A DNA stretch of 64,000 nucleotides from Polaribacter litorisediminis (GTDB lineage: Bacteria; Bacteroidota; Bacteroidia; Flavobacteriales; Flavobacteriaceae). Shown here one piece after another: positions 1 to 8,545 of the stretch (the first letter of the stretch is position 1; the number at the start of each line of letters is the position of its first letter). The stretch covers positions 2,841,501-2,905,500 of the forward strand of contig NZ_CP082966.1 of NCBI RefSeq assembly GCF_019968605.1. The letters are read 5' to 3'. The position numbers and the translations under genes were made by a program. A model generated the notes under the pieces. That model was not told the origin of the DNA and did not search any database. It worked only from the letters and a program-made list of their open reading frames with translations.

Positions 1-190
1 TTAATGCAGTCACTAAAACCAAATTACCTTTTTCTATTTTTTTATCATCAATTAACGAGAGCGGCAATTTTGCTTTGTATTTACCATACATTTCTAAATC
101 GTCTTCTTCTATATTAATTTTGGTTGCAATTTCTTTTATATGTTGTAATTTTATAGCCTGTGCTATTTCTATATCCGACAGATGTGACAT
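1..190 (-). CDS. fhs: Formate-tetrahydrofolate ligase, N-terminal fragment
   Basis: Partial gene running off the left edge; only about the first 63 codons are present. The reverse-strand translation begins MSHLSDIEIAQAIKLQHIKE, continues through EEDDLEMYGKYKAKLP, and reaches a LVLVTA strand just before the expected P-loop. This order is typical of formate-THF ligase, which makes 10-formyl-THF from formate, ATP and THF in the cytosol. The start is the ATG at 188-190. The ATP-binding core is outside the window, so the call rests on N-terminal similarity recognised by eye. Confidence 0.85.
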   Translation of the reverse strand, partial: MSHLSDIEIAQAIKLQHIKEIATKINIEEDDLEMYGKYKAKLPLSLIDDKKIEKGNLVLVTAL

Positions 191-537
191 ATTCTTAATA
201 ATTAGAGGTTTTTTTTTATCAATTCATAAATTTAAGACAAACATTTTTAATAATAGATACTATTTCTAAAGTTTTATAGCAATCCTAACATAAAAATTTA
301 GACACAACAAATGAAACGATTTTACTCGTTAAATTACCTTAATGGTTTCTTATTTTTTTTTCATCCCATAAAACCAATTTTCATAGATTTTAGGCTGCTT
401 TTATCTAATTTTGTTCCCAATAAAATCGATAAAATTACCTTTTAAAGAAAGTTGCGTATGTTTTCGGGTAATTTTCTTCCTTTTGGAATTTTAAATTTAA
501 TGTAATCTTGAAATCTAATTACCAATAAACGATGCCA
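191..537. other. Intergenic region with no convincing gene
   Basis: About 350 bases between fhs and the next gene. No long frame is present. On the minus strand a stretch of roughly 30 codons ending near 448 reads IKFKIPKGRKLPENIRNFL, without a start and followed by stops. It may be the decayed tail of a lost gene, but I cannot name it. The words AATTACC/GGTAATT recur several times without a regular period. Confidence 0.4.
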
Positions 538-538
538 T

Positions 539-576
539 AAGATTACTTTTTACTGTTATTGAGAGTAATCTTTTTT
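539..576 (+). terminator. Hairpin followed by T-run
   Basis: AAGATTACT and AGTAATCTT form a perfect 9-bp stem around a 16-base loop, followed by six T residues. No plus-strand gene lies directly upstream, so it may belong to a lost gene. It ends next to the promoter of the following gene. Confidence 0.5.
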
Positions 577-585
577 ATATATTTG
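559..585 (+). promoter_or_regulatory. Bacteroidota-type promoter, possibly giving a leaderless mRNA
   Basis: TATATTTG at 578-585 matches TAnnTTTG exactly. A TTG at 559-561 lies 16 bp upstream, slightly short of the usual spacing. The ATG follows only 4 bases after the box, so transcription probably begins at or within a base or two of the start codon. Confidence 0.5.
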
Positions 586-589
586 ACCC

Positions 590-1192
590 ATGAATGTGAA
601 GTGGTACATTAGCACACTATTTTTAATACTTATCTACTGGGGAGGGTTCCAAGAGCCAATTTCTGTGCGGAACCAAGAAATTGTTTTAGAATTTTTTGAC
701 ACTAAAATCAACCAAAAAAATATTGAAAGCATCAGTACTGATATTCAAGAAAAGCTTTTAAAAATTGGTGTTTCTAATATTAAAATTCAAGAAACCGCAA
801 ATGGTACTTTAAAAATTTCATATTTTAGTATCGTTCCTACAGAAACAATTAAAGCTGCTCTGGCTGAGGATATAGACCTTGTTTCCGATCAGAAATCAAA
901 AAATAATCAAAATAACACTCCTTCTTCTCATTATAATATTGATATATATCAGTTAACCGACGAAGCAGATTTATCAAATTTAGATGATAAATTTATATTT
1001 GAAATTAAGTATAACTCTGACAGATTTACGAATAATTACAAGTACGCTCACACAAGAAGTTTACAAATACACCATACAAATCAACTTTTTAAAATCGCTT
1101 ATAAAGCGAACAAAAAAAGTCCTTTTACAAAAGATCGCACTTCACATAAAGAGCCAGAAGTTAGAGCTGGACCCTGCATTTACGATATCTAA
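590..1192 (+). CDS. Conserved hypothetical exported protein
   Basis: A 200-residue protein of unknown function. Residues 3-19 form one hydrophobic N-terminal segment with no lipobox, so it is probably exported or membrane-anchored. The rest is hydrophilic, with a Lys/Asn/Gln-rich stretch near residues 100-115 and a basic tail containing RTSHKEPEVRAGPCIYDI. The first ATG is the only methionine in the front of the frame and sits right behind a TAnnTTTG box. It lies immediately upstream of secDF in the same direction but has that gene's own promoter between them. I do not recognise a family. Confidence 0.7.
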   Translation: MNVKWYISTLFLILIYWGGFQEPISVRNQEIVLEFFDTKINQKNIESISTDIQEKLLKIGVSNIKIQETANGTLKISYFSIVPTETIKAALAEDIDLVSDQKSKNNQNNTPSSHYNIDIYQLTDEADLSNLDDKFIFEIKYNSDRFTNNYKYAHTRSLQIHHTNQLFKIAYKANKKSPFTKDRTSHKEPEVRAGPCIYDI

Positions 1193-1276
1193 AGATATAT
1201 TAGTTTACATATTTCTTAAACTACTTTAACCTCATGAGTATGAAACTCATAAATAAAAAACATTCCATAAGAATAA

Positions 1277-1307
1277 TTGTCAAATTTTAAGAGAAGTTAT
1301 ATATTTG
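1277..1307 (+). promoter_or_regulatory. secDF promoter (TTG / TAnnTTTG)
   Basis: TTG at 1277-1279 and TATATTTG at 1300-1307 are separated by 20 bp, which is normal spacing for the Bacteroidota housekeeping sigma factor. The secDF start follows 35 bp downstream. Confidence 0.65.
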
Positions 1308-1342
1308 CCCGCTTTTAATTTTTTGAACAAAAAACATATCAA

Positions 1343-4318
1343 ATGCAAAACAAGGGACTTATTAAATTATTCGCAATCCTTTTCGGATTGGTGAGTTTAT
1401 ACCAATTATCATTTACATTTCTAGCGAATAAAGTAGAAGATGATGCTGTAATTTATGCTGATAGCAAAGCAGATGAAAATGACGCTAGACAAAAAGCAAC
1501 CTTCGAAAGAAAATTTTTGGATAGCGTTGCGAACAAAGACATTATCGATTTAGGGATTGTGCAATACACTTATAATGACGTAAAAGACAAAGAAATGAAT
1601 CTTGGTCTTGACTTAAAAGGTGGTATTAATGCAATTTTACAGGTTTCTGTAAAAGAAGTTTTAAAAAGCTTGTCTAACGACTCTAAAAACGAAGCCTTTA
1701 ATAAGGCTTTAGATGCCGCAGATGTTAGACAGAAAAATAGTAATTTAAATTATTTAGATTTATTTTTTGAGGAATTTCAAAAAATTGCTGGAACTACAAA
1801 ATTAAGTGATCCTTCTATATTCGGAACAAAAGCTTTAAGCGAAAAGATTTCTTTTGACGAAGAAAACATTACCGTTAGAGAAACTTTACAAGAAGAAATT
1901 AACAGTTCTATTGGTACTGCTTTTGAAGTATTAAGAAGTAGAATTGATAAATTTGGAGTTACGCAACCAAACATCCAAAGAATCGGAAACTCTGGTAGAA
2001 TTCAGATTGAGTTACCAGGTGCAAAAGATGTTGAACGTGTTACAAAATTAATTACAAGTAAAGCTGAATTACAGTTTTGGGAAGTACACACCAACGCAGA
2101 AGTTCAGAACTTTTTCTTTGCAGCCAATGCAAAAGTTGCCGAATTATTAAAAGATGATTCAGCAGTAAAACAAGTAAAAGACTCTATCAAAGAAGATGAT
2201 ATCGACGCTCTTTTAGGAGAAGAAAATGATTCTACACAAGTACAAAAGAATTTATTTACGTATTTATTTCCTAATGTAGCACAATCTCAACAACAATTAA
2301 GTTCTTTAGTAGGACAAGCTAGAGTTTTAGATACCGCAACTGTAAACGATTTATTAAGCAACAAAGAAGTAAGAGCTTTACTTCCTAGAGAATTAAAGTA
2401 TGTTAAATTTTTATGGTATTACAAGTCCTCAAAAGGAAATGACGGTTCTGAATTAATAGGTTTATATGCTATTAAATCTAATAGAAATGATAAACCAACG
2501 ATAGAAGGTGATGTTATTTTAGATGCGAGACAAGATTTTGATCAGTTAAGCAAACCTGTTGTGAGTATGACGATGAATAGTTCAGGCACAAAACAATGGG
2601 CCAAAATGACTGCTGACAATGTAGGGAATTTTGTTGCAGTTGTTTTAGATGATTATGTGTATACCGCACCTTCTGTAAACCAAGCAATTACTGGTGGAAA
2701 TACACAGATTTCTGGTGGTACCATGACGATTGAAGAAGCGGAAGATATTGCGACAGTTTTAAAAGCTGGTAAATTGCCTGCTGCTGCAAGTATTATTCAA
2801 GCAGAGGTTGTTGGACCCTCTTTAGGACAAGAATCTATTGATGCTTCTATAAGCTCTTTCGGATTAGCAATTCTGTTAGTTTTACTTTGGATGATTTTAT
2901 ATTATGGAAAAGCAGGTTTGTATGCAGACGTTGCTTTAGCGGTAAACATCTTATTTATTTTCGGTATTTTATCATCATTCAGCGCTGTGTTAACATTACC
3001 TGGAATTGCAGGTATTATCTTAACAATCGGTATGTCTGTAGATGCAAACGTGATCATCTTTGAAAGAATAAAAGAAGGCTTGTTTAAAAAGAAAGGATTA
3101 AAACAATCTGTAGAAGAAGGTTTCTCTGTAAAAGGAGCTTTATCTGCCATTATAGATGCGAATATTACAACCTTATTAACAGGTATTATTTTATATGTTT
3201 TTGGAACAGGCCCTATTAAAGGTTTTGCTTTAACATTAATGATTGGTATTGCAACCTCTTTATTTACAGCGGTTTTTATTACACGTTTGTTAATTGATGG
3301 TGCAGTGAATAAAGGTGCCAACCTAACCTTTAATACAAACTTTTCTAAAGGATGGTTTCAAAACATCAATGTTGAGTTCTTAAAGAAACGTAAAATTGCA
3401 TATGTGATTTCAGGAGCCATCATTATTGGTGGTCTTATTTCCATTTTTACATTAGGATTAAAACAAGGTGTTGACTTTAAGGGAGGTAGATCTTATGTTG
3501 TTCGTTTCGATCAAGATATGAATGCCACAGAAGTTGCAGGAAGTTTAAAAGATGCCTTTGGTTCTGCACCAGAAGTAAAAACTTATGGTACCAATAATCA
3601 GTTAAAAATAACAACCGCCTACAGAATTGATGATGAAGGATCTGAGGTTGATGAAAATGTACAAAACACTTTATTTACCGGATTAAAATCTTATTTAGGA
3701 GATACTACTTACGACAACTTTAAACCAGGTTTTGAAAAGCAAGGTGCAGGTGTTATGAGTTATATGAAAGTTTCGCCAACCATTGCAGATGACATTAAAA
3801 CTTCGGCTTTGTATGCCGTTTTTGGTTCGTTGCTAATCGTTTTCTTATATATTTTATTACGATTTAGAAAAATTGCTTTCTCTATCGGTGCTGTAATTGC
3901 TGTTTTTCATGATGTATTAATTGTGTTAGGCGTATTTTCTATCACCTATAGTTTTATGCCATTTGATATGGAAATTGGGCAATCTTTTATTGCAGCCATT
4001 TTAACAGTAGTGGGGTATTCATTAAATGATACCGTGGTCATATTCGATAGAATTAGAGAGTTTGCAGGCATTCATACAAAATGGAAATATAGCGAAGTTG
4101 TTGATAAAGCCTTAAGTTCTACTTTAGGAAGAACCATCAATACTTCTTTAACCACATTATTGGTAATGTTAGCTATCTTCTTATTTGGAGGGGACTCTAT
4201 TAAAGGATTTATGTTTGCCTTAATTATTGGTGTAGCAGTAGGTACCTATTCTTCATTATTCGTGGCAACACCAATTATGTATGACGCTTCTAAAAAAGAA
4301 GAAAAGAACAAGGAATAA
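1343..4318 (+). CDS. secDF: Protein translocase subunit SecDF (fused)
   Basis: A single 991-residue fusion of SecD and SecF, the proton-driven accessory subunits that pull exported proteins out of the SecYEG channel. The SecD part has the LGLDLKGG motif at residues 87-94, a large periplasmic P1 region, and its membrane bundle around residues 510-650. The SecF part starts near residue 680, with GVDFKGG near 710 and a second membrane bundle that includes TVVGYSLNDTVVIFDRIRE. Fused SecDF of this size is normal in Bacteroidota. Transcribed alone from the promoter at 1277 and closed by a strong terminator. Confidence 0.97.
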   Translation: MQNKGLIKLFAILFGLVSLYQLSFTFLANKVEDDAVIYADSKADENDARQKATFERKFLDSVANKDIIDLGIVQYTYNDVKDKEMNLGLDLKGGINAILQVSVKEVLKSLSNDSKNEAFNKALDAADVRQKNSNLNYLDLFFEEFQKIAGTTKLSDPSIFGTKALSEKISFDEENITVRETLQEEINSSIGTAFEVLRSRIDKFGVTQPNIQRIGNSGRIQIELPGAKDVERVTKLITSKAELQFWEVHTNAEVQNFFFAANAKVAELLKDDSAVKQVKDSIKEDDIDALLGEENDSTQVQKNLFTYLFPNVAQSQQQLSSLVGQARVLDTATVNDLLSNKEVRALLPRELKYVKFLWYYKSSKGNDGSELIGLYAIKSNRNDKPTIEGDVILDARQDFDQLSKPVVSMTMNSSGTKQWAKMTADNVGNFVAVVLDDYVYTAPSVNQAITGGNTQISGGTMTIEEAEDIATVLKAGKLPAAASIIQAEVVGPSLGQESIDASISSFGLAILLVLLWMILYYGKAGLYADVALAVNILFIFGILSSFSAVLTLPGIAGIILTIGMSVDANVIIFERIKEGLFKKKGLKQSVEEGFSVKGALSAIIDANITTLLTGIILYVFGTGPIKGFALTLMIGIATSLFTAVFITRLLIDGAVNKGANLTFNTNFSKGWFQNINVEFLKKRKIAYVISGAIIIGGLISIFTLGLKQGVDFKGGRSYVVRFDQDMNATEVAGSLKDAFGSAPEVKTYGTNNQLKITTAYRIDDEGSEVDENVQNTLFTGLKSYLGDTTYDNFKPGFEKQGAGVMSYMKVSPTIADDIKTSALYAVFGSLLIVFLYILLRFRKIAFSIGAVIAVFHDVLIVLGVFSITYSFMPFDMEIGQSFIAAILTVVGYSLNDTVVIFDRIREFAGIHTKWKYSEVVDKALSSTLGRTINTSLTTLLVMLAIFLFGGDSIKGFMFALIIGVAVGTYSSLFVATPIMYDASKKEEKNKE

Positions 4319-4336
4319 TTCTACTTTAAGATACAT

Positions 4337-4396
4337 TAAAACCGTTTTCTTTATGCTGAATTTGTTTTCAGTATCTAAAAGAAAACGGTTTTTTTT
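4337..4396 (+). terminator. secDF terminator containing a repeat-family loop
   Basis: AAAACCGTTTTCTTT pairs with a matching arm around 4378-4394, followed by T residues. The loop carries CTGAATTTGTTTTCAG, a variant of the dispersed CTGAACTTGTTTCAG repeat found elsewhere in the window. Confidence 0.75.
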
Positions 4397-4399
4397 ATC

Positions 4400-4433
4400 T
4401 TGTAGGTTTTTAAAAATAAGACCTTTATATTTG
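4400..4433 (+). promoter_or_regulatory. Promoter of the hpt-adk fusion gene
   Basis: TTG at 4400-4402 and TATATTTG at 4426-4433 are 23 bp apart. The start codon begins 7 bases after the box, so the transcript is probably leaderless or nearly so. Confidence 0.55.
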
Positions 4434-4440
4434 CATACTT

Positions 4441-5559
4441 ATGAGCATTATAAAACTTCACGATTTACACTTTAAACCTTATATTGATAAGGAAGAAATT
4501 GCGGCAACCGTTAAATTTCTTGCACAAAGAGTTAAAGAAGATTTATCTAAAAATGAAATACCAATTTTTGTTGGTATTTTAAATGGATGTTTTCTTTTTG
4601 CTGCAGATTTTATTAGAGAATTTAAAGGAAATTGCGAAGTTTCGTTTGTTAGATTAGCTTCTTATGAAGGAACCTCTTCTACTGAAAAAATTAAACATTT
4701 AGTTGGTTTAAATGAAGACTTAACAGGCAGAACTGTTATTATTTTAGAAGATATTATAGATACAGGCGGAACGCTCCAAGAAATTTATAATATCTTTAGA
4801 CATAAAAACGTAAAGCAATTAAAAGTTGTTACTTTATTTTTTAAACCAGATGTTTTTAGAAAAGAACTCCCAATAGATTATATCGGAAAAAATATTGAAG
4901 ATAAATTTATTGTTGGTTACGGTCTAGATTACGATGGTTTAGGAAGAAATTACCCAGAAATATATCAATTAACACCCATACCAAAAATGAAAAATATTGT
5001 ATTATTTGGCCCTCCTGGAGCCGGAAAAGGAACACAGGCAAACTTCTTAAAAGAGATGTATAATTTAGTACATATTTCTACAGGAGATGTATTTCGTTTC
5101 AACATTAAAAACCAAACAGAACTCGGTTTGCTTGCTAAAAAATATATGGATGAAGGAGATTTAGTGCCAGATGAAGTAACCATTAATATGCTAAAAGCAG
5201 AAGTAGATAAAAATGCAGATGCCAATGGTTTTATCTTTGATGGTTTTCCGAGAACAGAATCTCAAGCGACTGCATTAGATGCATTTTTAGCGGAAAAAGG
5301 AGAGCAAATTAACGCAATGATTGCTTTAGAAGTACCGGAAGATTTATTGGTCGAACGTTTATTAGAACGCGGAAAAACAAGCGGTAGATCTGATGATACT
5401 GATGAAGTTAAAATTCGAAATCGTTTTAATGAATACAATACAAAAACAGCTGTCTTAAAAGATTATTTTAATACTCAAGAAAAATACTACGGTGTAAATG
5501 GTGTAGGTTCTATAGAAGAAATTACCCAAAGAATCGCCAACGTATTTAATACACTATAA
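4441..5559 (+). CDS. adk: Hypoxanthine phosphoribosyltransferase-adenylate kinase fusion
   Basis: A two-enzyme purine protein of 372 residues. Residues 1-180 are a hypoxanthine/guanine phosphoribosyltransferase with the PRPP-binding motif VIILEDIIDTGGTL near residue 100; it salvages free purine bases to nucleotides. Residues 183-372 are a complete adenylate kinase beginning MKNIVLFGPPGAGKGTQ (P-loop 190-199), with the FDGFPRT motif, and with the short lid typical of Bacteroidota. The linker is only a few residues, and Met183 could serve as an internal adk start. I believe this fusion occurs in other Flavobacteriaceae. It couples base salvage to AMP phosphorylation. Confidence 0.93.
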   Translation: MSIIKLHDLHFKPYIDKEEIAATVKFLAQRVKEDLSKNEIPIFVGILNGCFLFAADFIREFKGNCEVSFVRLASYEGTSSTEKIKHLVGLNEDLTGRTVIILEDIIDTGGTLQEIYNIFRHKNVKQLKVVTLFFKPDVFRKELPIDYIGKNIEDKFIVGYGLDYDGLGRNYPEIYQLTPIPKMKNIVLFGPPGAGKGTQANFLKEMYNLVHISTGDVFRFNIKNQTELGLLAKKYMDEGDLVPDEVTINMLKAEVDKNADANGFIFDGFPRTESQATALDAFLAEKGEQINAMIALEVPEDLLVERLLERGKTSGRSDDTDEVKIRNRFNEYNTKTAVLKDYFNTQEKYYGVNGVGSIEEITQRIANVFNTL

Positions 5560-5636
5560 ATTCAAAGTTCAAAATTTAGGATTCAAGGTTCACAAGCCTA
5601 AACTTTAAATTTAAAACTTTAAACTTTAAACTTCTT
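5560..5636. repeat. AT-rich tandem words ahead of obg
   Basis: A 77-base gap with imperfect copies of AAAGTTCAAA/AAGGTTCA followed by three copies of an AAACTTTAA-type word running up to the obg start. Such words are common low-complexity filler in flavobacterial intergenic DNA. No clear promoter or terminator is visible. Confidence 0.45.
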
Positions 5637-6626
5637 ATGACTGAAGGAAATTTTGTTGACTACATAAAAATATACGCTACTTCTGGAAAAGGTGGACAAG
5701 GTTCTGTGCATCTTCACAGAGAAAAGTTTATTACCAAAGGAGGTCCTGATGGTGGTGATGGTGGCCGTGGCGGACACATTATTTTACGTGGCGATAAAAA
5801 TATGTGGACGTTATTTCACCTAAAATTTAAACGTCACTTTAGAGCAGAACCTGGCGGATCAGGAAGCGCAAGCAGAAGTTCTGGAGCAGATGGAGGAGAT
5901 GTTTATATCGATGTCCCTTTAGGAACCATCATTAAAGATGCAGACACGGACGAGGTTATTCTAGAGATTACAGAAGATAAAAAAGAAGTTATTCTATTAC
6001 GAGGCGGAAAAGGTGGTTTAGGAAATTGGAATTTTAAAACCTCTACCAATCAAACACCTAGATATGCGCAACCTGGTATGGATGCCGTTGAAGGTTGGTT
6101 TCGAATGGAATTAAAATTATTAGCGGATGTTGGTTTGGTCGGTTTCCCAAATGCTGGTAAATCTACTTTATTATCCGTTTTAACGTCAGCAAAACCTAAA
6201 ATTGCTGATTATGCTTTTACAACGCTAAAACCTAATTTAGGTATTGTGGAGCATAGAAATCATCAAACATTTGTGATGGCAGATATTCCCGGAATTATAG
6301 AAGGTGCTGCAGAAGGCAAAGGTTTAGGCCATCGATTTTTACGTCATATAGAACGTAATTCTGCTTTATTATTCATGGTTCCTGCAGATAGTGATGACAT
6401 CAATAAAGAATACGAGATTCTTTTAAATGAGCTTAAAAAACACAATCCTGAATTGTTAGATAAAGATAGATTATTAGCCATCACTAAAACAGATATGTTA
6501 GATGATGAATTGCAAGCTGAAATAAAAGCGGATTTACCAAAAGGCGTAGAAGCGTTGTTTATTTCCTCTGTTGCTCAAATTGGTTTGCAAGAATTAAAAG
6601 ACAAACTCTGGAAGATGTTAAACTAG
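5637..6626 (+). CDS. obg: Obg family GTPase
   Basis: An essential ribosome-associated GTPase involved in late 50S assembly and stress control. The N-terminal glycine-rich Obg fold spans about residues 1-160 ([36 protein letters not shown]). The G domain follows, with P-loop GFPNAGKST around residue 167, switch [11 protein letters not shown], and the TKTD motif for guanine recognition. The variable C-terminal extension found in some bacteria is absent, as is usual in this phylum at about 330 residues. It follows the hpt-adk gene by 77 bp and may be cotranscribed with it. Confidence 0.96.
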   Translation: MTEGNFVDYIKIYATSGKGGQGSVHLHREKFITKGGPDGGDGGRGGHIILRGDKNMWTLFHLKFKRHFRAEPGGSGSASRSSGADGGDVYIDVPLGTIIKDADTDEVILEITEDKKEVILLRGGKGGLGNWNFKTSTNQTPRYAQPGMDAVEGWFRMELKLLADVGLVGFPNAGKSTLLSVLTSAKPKIADYAFTTLKPNLGIVEHRNHQTFVMADIPGIIEGAAEGKGLGHRFLRHIERNSALLFMVPADSDDINKEYEILLNELKKHNPELLDKDRLLAITKTDMLDDELQAEIKADLPKGVEALFISSVAQIGLQELKDKLWKMLN

Positions 6627-6670
6627 CATTGTGCTTTTTTTTGTAAAACTAATTTTCAATTCAAAAAATA

Positions 6671-6702
6671 GTCTTAAAATCTAAAACAGCTTAGGATTTT
6701 AA
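6671..6702 (+). terminator. Weak hairpin after obg
   Basis: CTTAAAATC and a nearly complementary GGATTTTAAG form an imperfect stem 45 bp after the obg stop. No clean T-run follows, so the terminator role is uncertain. Confidence 0.3.
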
Positions 6703-6767
6703 GATAGATATCTTTTCTTAGAGACCAAGGTTTTAAAGCAAGATAAAAAACAGGCAGCCTTCAAATA

Positions 6768-7244
6768 TTACTCTTGTAATCGAATTTGAATAGGCAACTG
6801 ATACTTGGTAGTAACAGGCATTCCTCTTTTTATGGCGGCATGAACAATAGGCAATTGATCTACAGCAAGTTGAATGATACTATCCAATGCTAAAAGTTGA
6901 TTTTTAATGTTTTCTGAAGATTGAATTTCTTTTAAAACAATTTCTCCATTCGAATTGATAATCAAATCAACAAAAATAGTTTCATTGATCGTATCTTTAC
7001 TCGTAAATATATGCTTTTTGAGCTCCTCTCCTATTTTTTGATGAATAGTATTTCGAAAACAATTTTCTTTTGCTGTTTTATCAATCAAAGAATCACAAAC
7101 TTTAAAAGACGGGGAAAAATCTACAGAGGTAAAATCTACAAGAGTATCTAACTTCTGTAGTGTATTCTCTTTTTTAAGTGAAAATTGATCACACGAAGTG
7201 ATAAAAATCAACAAAACGAAAAAATAAAAAACCCGAGAAAACAT
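6768..7244 (-). CDS. Lipoprotein with TonB C-terminal-like domain
   Basis: A 158-residue lipoprotein. The signal sequence ends in FITSC, so Cys18 is the likely lipidated residue. The second half (about residues 85-155) has the VDLIINSNGEIVLKEIQSS pattern and the closing YQLPIQIRL strand of TonB C-terminal-like domains. The paralogous domain lies at the end of the M56 protein three genes upstream. Last gene of a minus-strand run that starts at blaI. The function is unknown; a role in envelope sensing or response is inferred only from the operon. Confidence 0.65.
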   Translation of the reverse strand: MFSRVFYFFVLLIFITSCDQFSLKKENTLQKLDTLVDFTSVDFSPSFKVCDSLIDKTAKENCFRNTIHQKIGEELKKHIFTSKDTINETIFVDLIINSNGEIVLKEIQSSENIKNQLLALDSIIQLAVDQLPIVHAAIKRGMPVTTKYQLPIQIRLQE

Positions 7245-7285
7245 TGCTTATTTTAAGACGTAAAATTACTAAATTTTAACGACTT

Positions 7286-8536
7286 TTATTTTAAACTTTC
7301 TCCTCTTAAAAAATACTCTTTTTTAATCTCTTTTATTCTACTTCTTACAAAAGCAGACATGCCTTCATCCGTTTCATAAAAGGTTTCAATATATTTTATA
7401 TAATGTTTGTACGCTATTTTTTTCTCTTTATAATAATCATCAGAGAGTTTTGCTAATTGATATAAGGCTCTATAATTTCTGGTATTTTCTTTATACGCAT
7501 TTTCAAATGCTCTAATGGCTTGTTGGGGTTTTTTCATCTCATAATAAACGGTTGCCATGCCATAGAACTCCTCATCTCTACTCCTTTTACCCTTAAAACT
7601 AGCCATTACATAATGCATTCGAGCTACTTTATAGTCTTTTTGTTGCAAAGCAATATGGCCTAAATAGGTATTGGCTTTGAATTCTTCTGGATCTAAATAA
7701 GACAACTTCGTAAAATACTTTTTAGCCTTTTCTAAACTGTCTAAATTATAATATACTTTTCCTAAGGCATTGATACTATAGGTGTCTTTTGTATACAACG
7801 TATCAATATTTAGTAGAAATGGTAAGGTTTCTTTGTACTTTTTCTCTTTAAAAAGCTGGTTTATTTTTAATTGATTAAGATCAAAATCATCGGGTGAAAT
7901 CACCAAGCCCTTATTGACAAATAATTGTGTAGAATCTACATCTTTTAACTTATGAAAACTTTTTGCCAGCCGAGTAATAGACTTTATGTGCAAGGTGTCT
8001 TTTTCAAACGTATCAATAAAACTATTAATCATCGGGTCTCTTTCCCCATTTAAAGCGTAAGCGAGCCCTAAATAATAAGAATAGTTAGCATTTTCAAGAT
8101 CATTCTTAATCAGATACTGAAAAGTAGTAATCGCTTTTTTAGGTTTTCTGTTGATAATGTATAATTTACCCAATTGATATTTTAAAACTAGATTCAAGGA
8201 ATCTTTTGCTAGAATATCTTCGTAAATTGGAATTGCTTTTTGAGACAATTTTAAAGAACGGTAATTTTTTGCCAACTTTAGTTTTGTTTTTTCATCATCT
8301 TTAAAAGTGAGGGCTTTTTCTAGAAAATTTGCTGCTTTTTTATAATTATCTATAGATTCATAAATAACGGCTGTTTTATAGTTTGATAAAAATGAAGGCG
8401 CACTTTTATCCAACTCCTTTAAAGCAAGTTGATACCTGCCTTTGGCAAACAAACTATCTGAAACAGCAAAAGTCGAAGTTTGCGCTTCAACTTTTACCAT
8501 TACAAATAATACTACAATTAAAATTTTCTTTTTCAT
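7286..8536 (-). CDS. Tetratricopeptide-repeat protein, exported
   Basis: A 416-residue protein with an N-terminal signal peptide (MKKKILIVVLFVMVKVEA). The rest is a chain of about ten TPR-like helical pairs, with recurring motifs such as YQLGKLYIINRKPKKAI, YYLGLAYALNGERD and NTYLGHIALQQKDY. It starts 9 bp downstream of the M56-TonB gene, so it is almost certainly in the same transcript as the BlaI/M56 pair. TPR arrays act as protein-binding scaffolds. No enzymatic domain is visible and the partner is unknown. Confidence 0.8.
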   Translation of the reverse strand: MKKKILIVVLFVMVKVEAQTSTFAVSDSLFAKGRYQLALKELDKSAPSFLSNYKTAVIYESIDNYKKAANFLEKALTFKDDEKTKLKLAKNYRSLKLSQKAIPIYEDILAKDSLNLVLKYQLGKLYIINRKPKKAITTFQYLIKNDLENANYSYYLGLAYALNGERDPMINSFIDTFEKDTLHIKSITRLAKSFHKLKDVDSTQLFVNKGLVISPDDFDLNQLKINQLFKEKKYKETLPFLLNIDTLYTKDTYSINALGKVYYNLDSLEKAKKYFTKLSYLDPEEFKANTYLGHIALQQKDYKVARMHYVMASFKGKRSRDEEFYGMATVYYEMKKPQQAIRAFENAYKENTRNYRALYQLAKLSDDYYKEKKIAYKHYIKYIETFYETDEGMSAFVRSRIKEIKKEYFLRGESLK

Positions 8537-8545
8537 CGGTTCTCT

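Noticed and set aside
984..1229. Overlapping plus-strand frame in the gene at 590
   Set aside because: The frame at 590 has a promoter and a signal-like N-terminus; this one is out of frame and has neither.
2902..3321. Long open frame antisense to secDF
   Set aside because: It mirrors the hydrophobic SecD/SecF codons and has no start context; the plus-strand gene is unambiguous.
5560..5636. Tandem AAACTTTAA words as an origin or iteron array
   Set aside because: Too few and irregular copies, no DnaA-box-like sites nearby.
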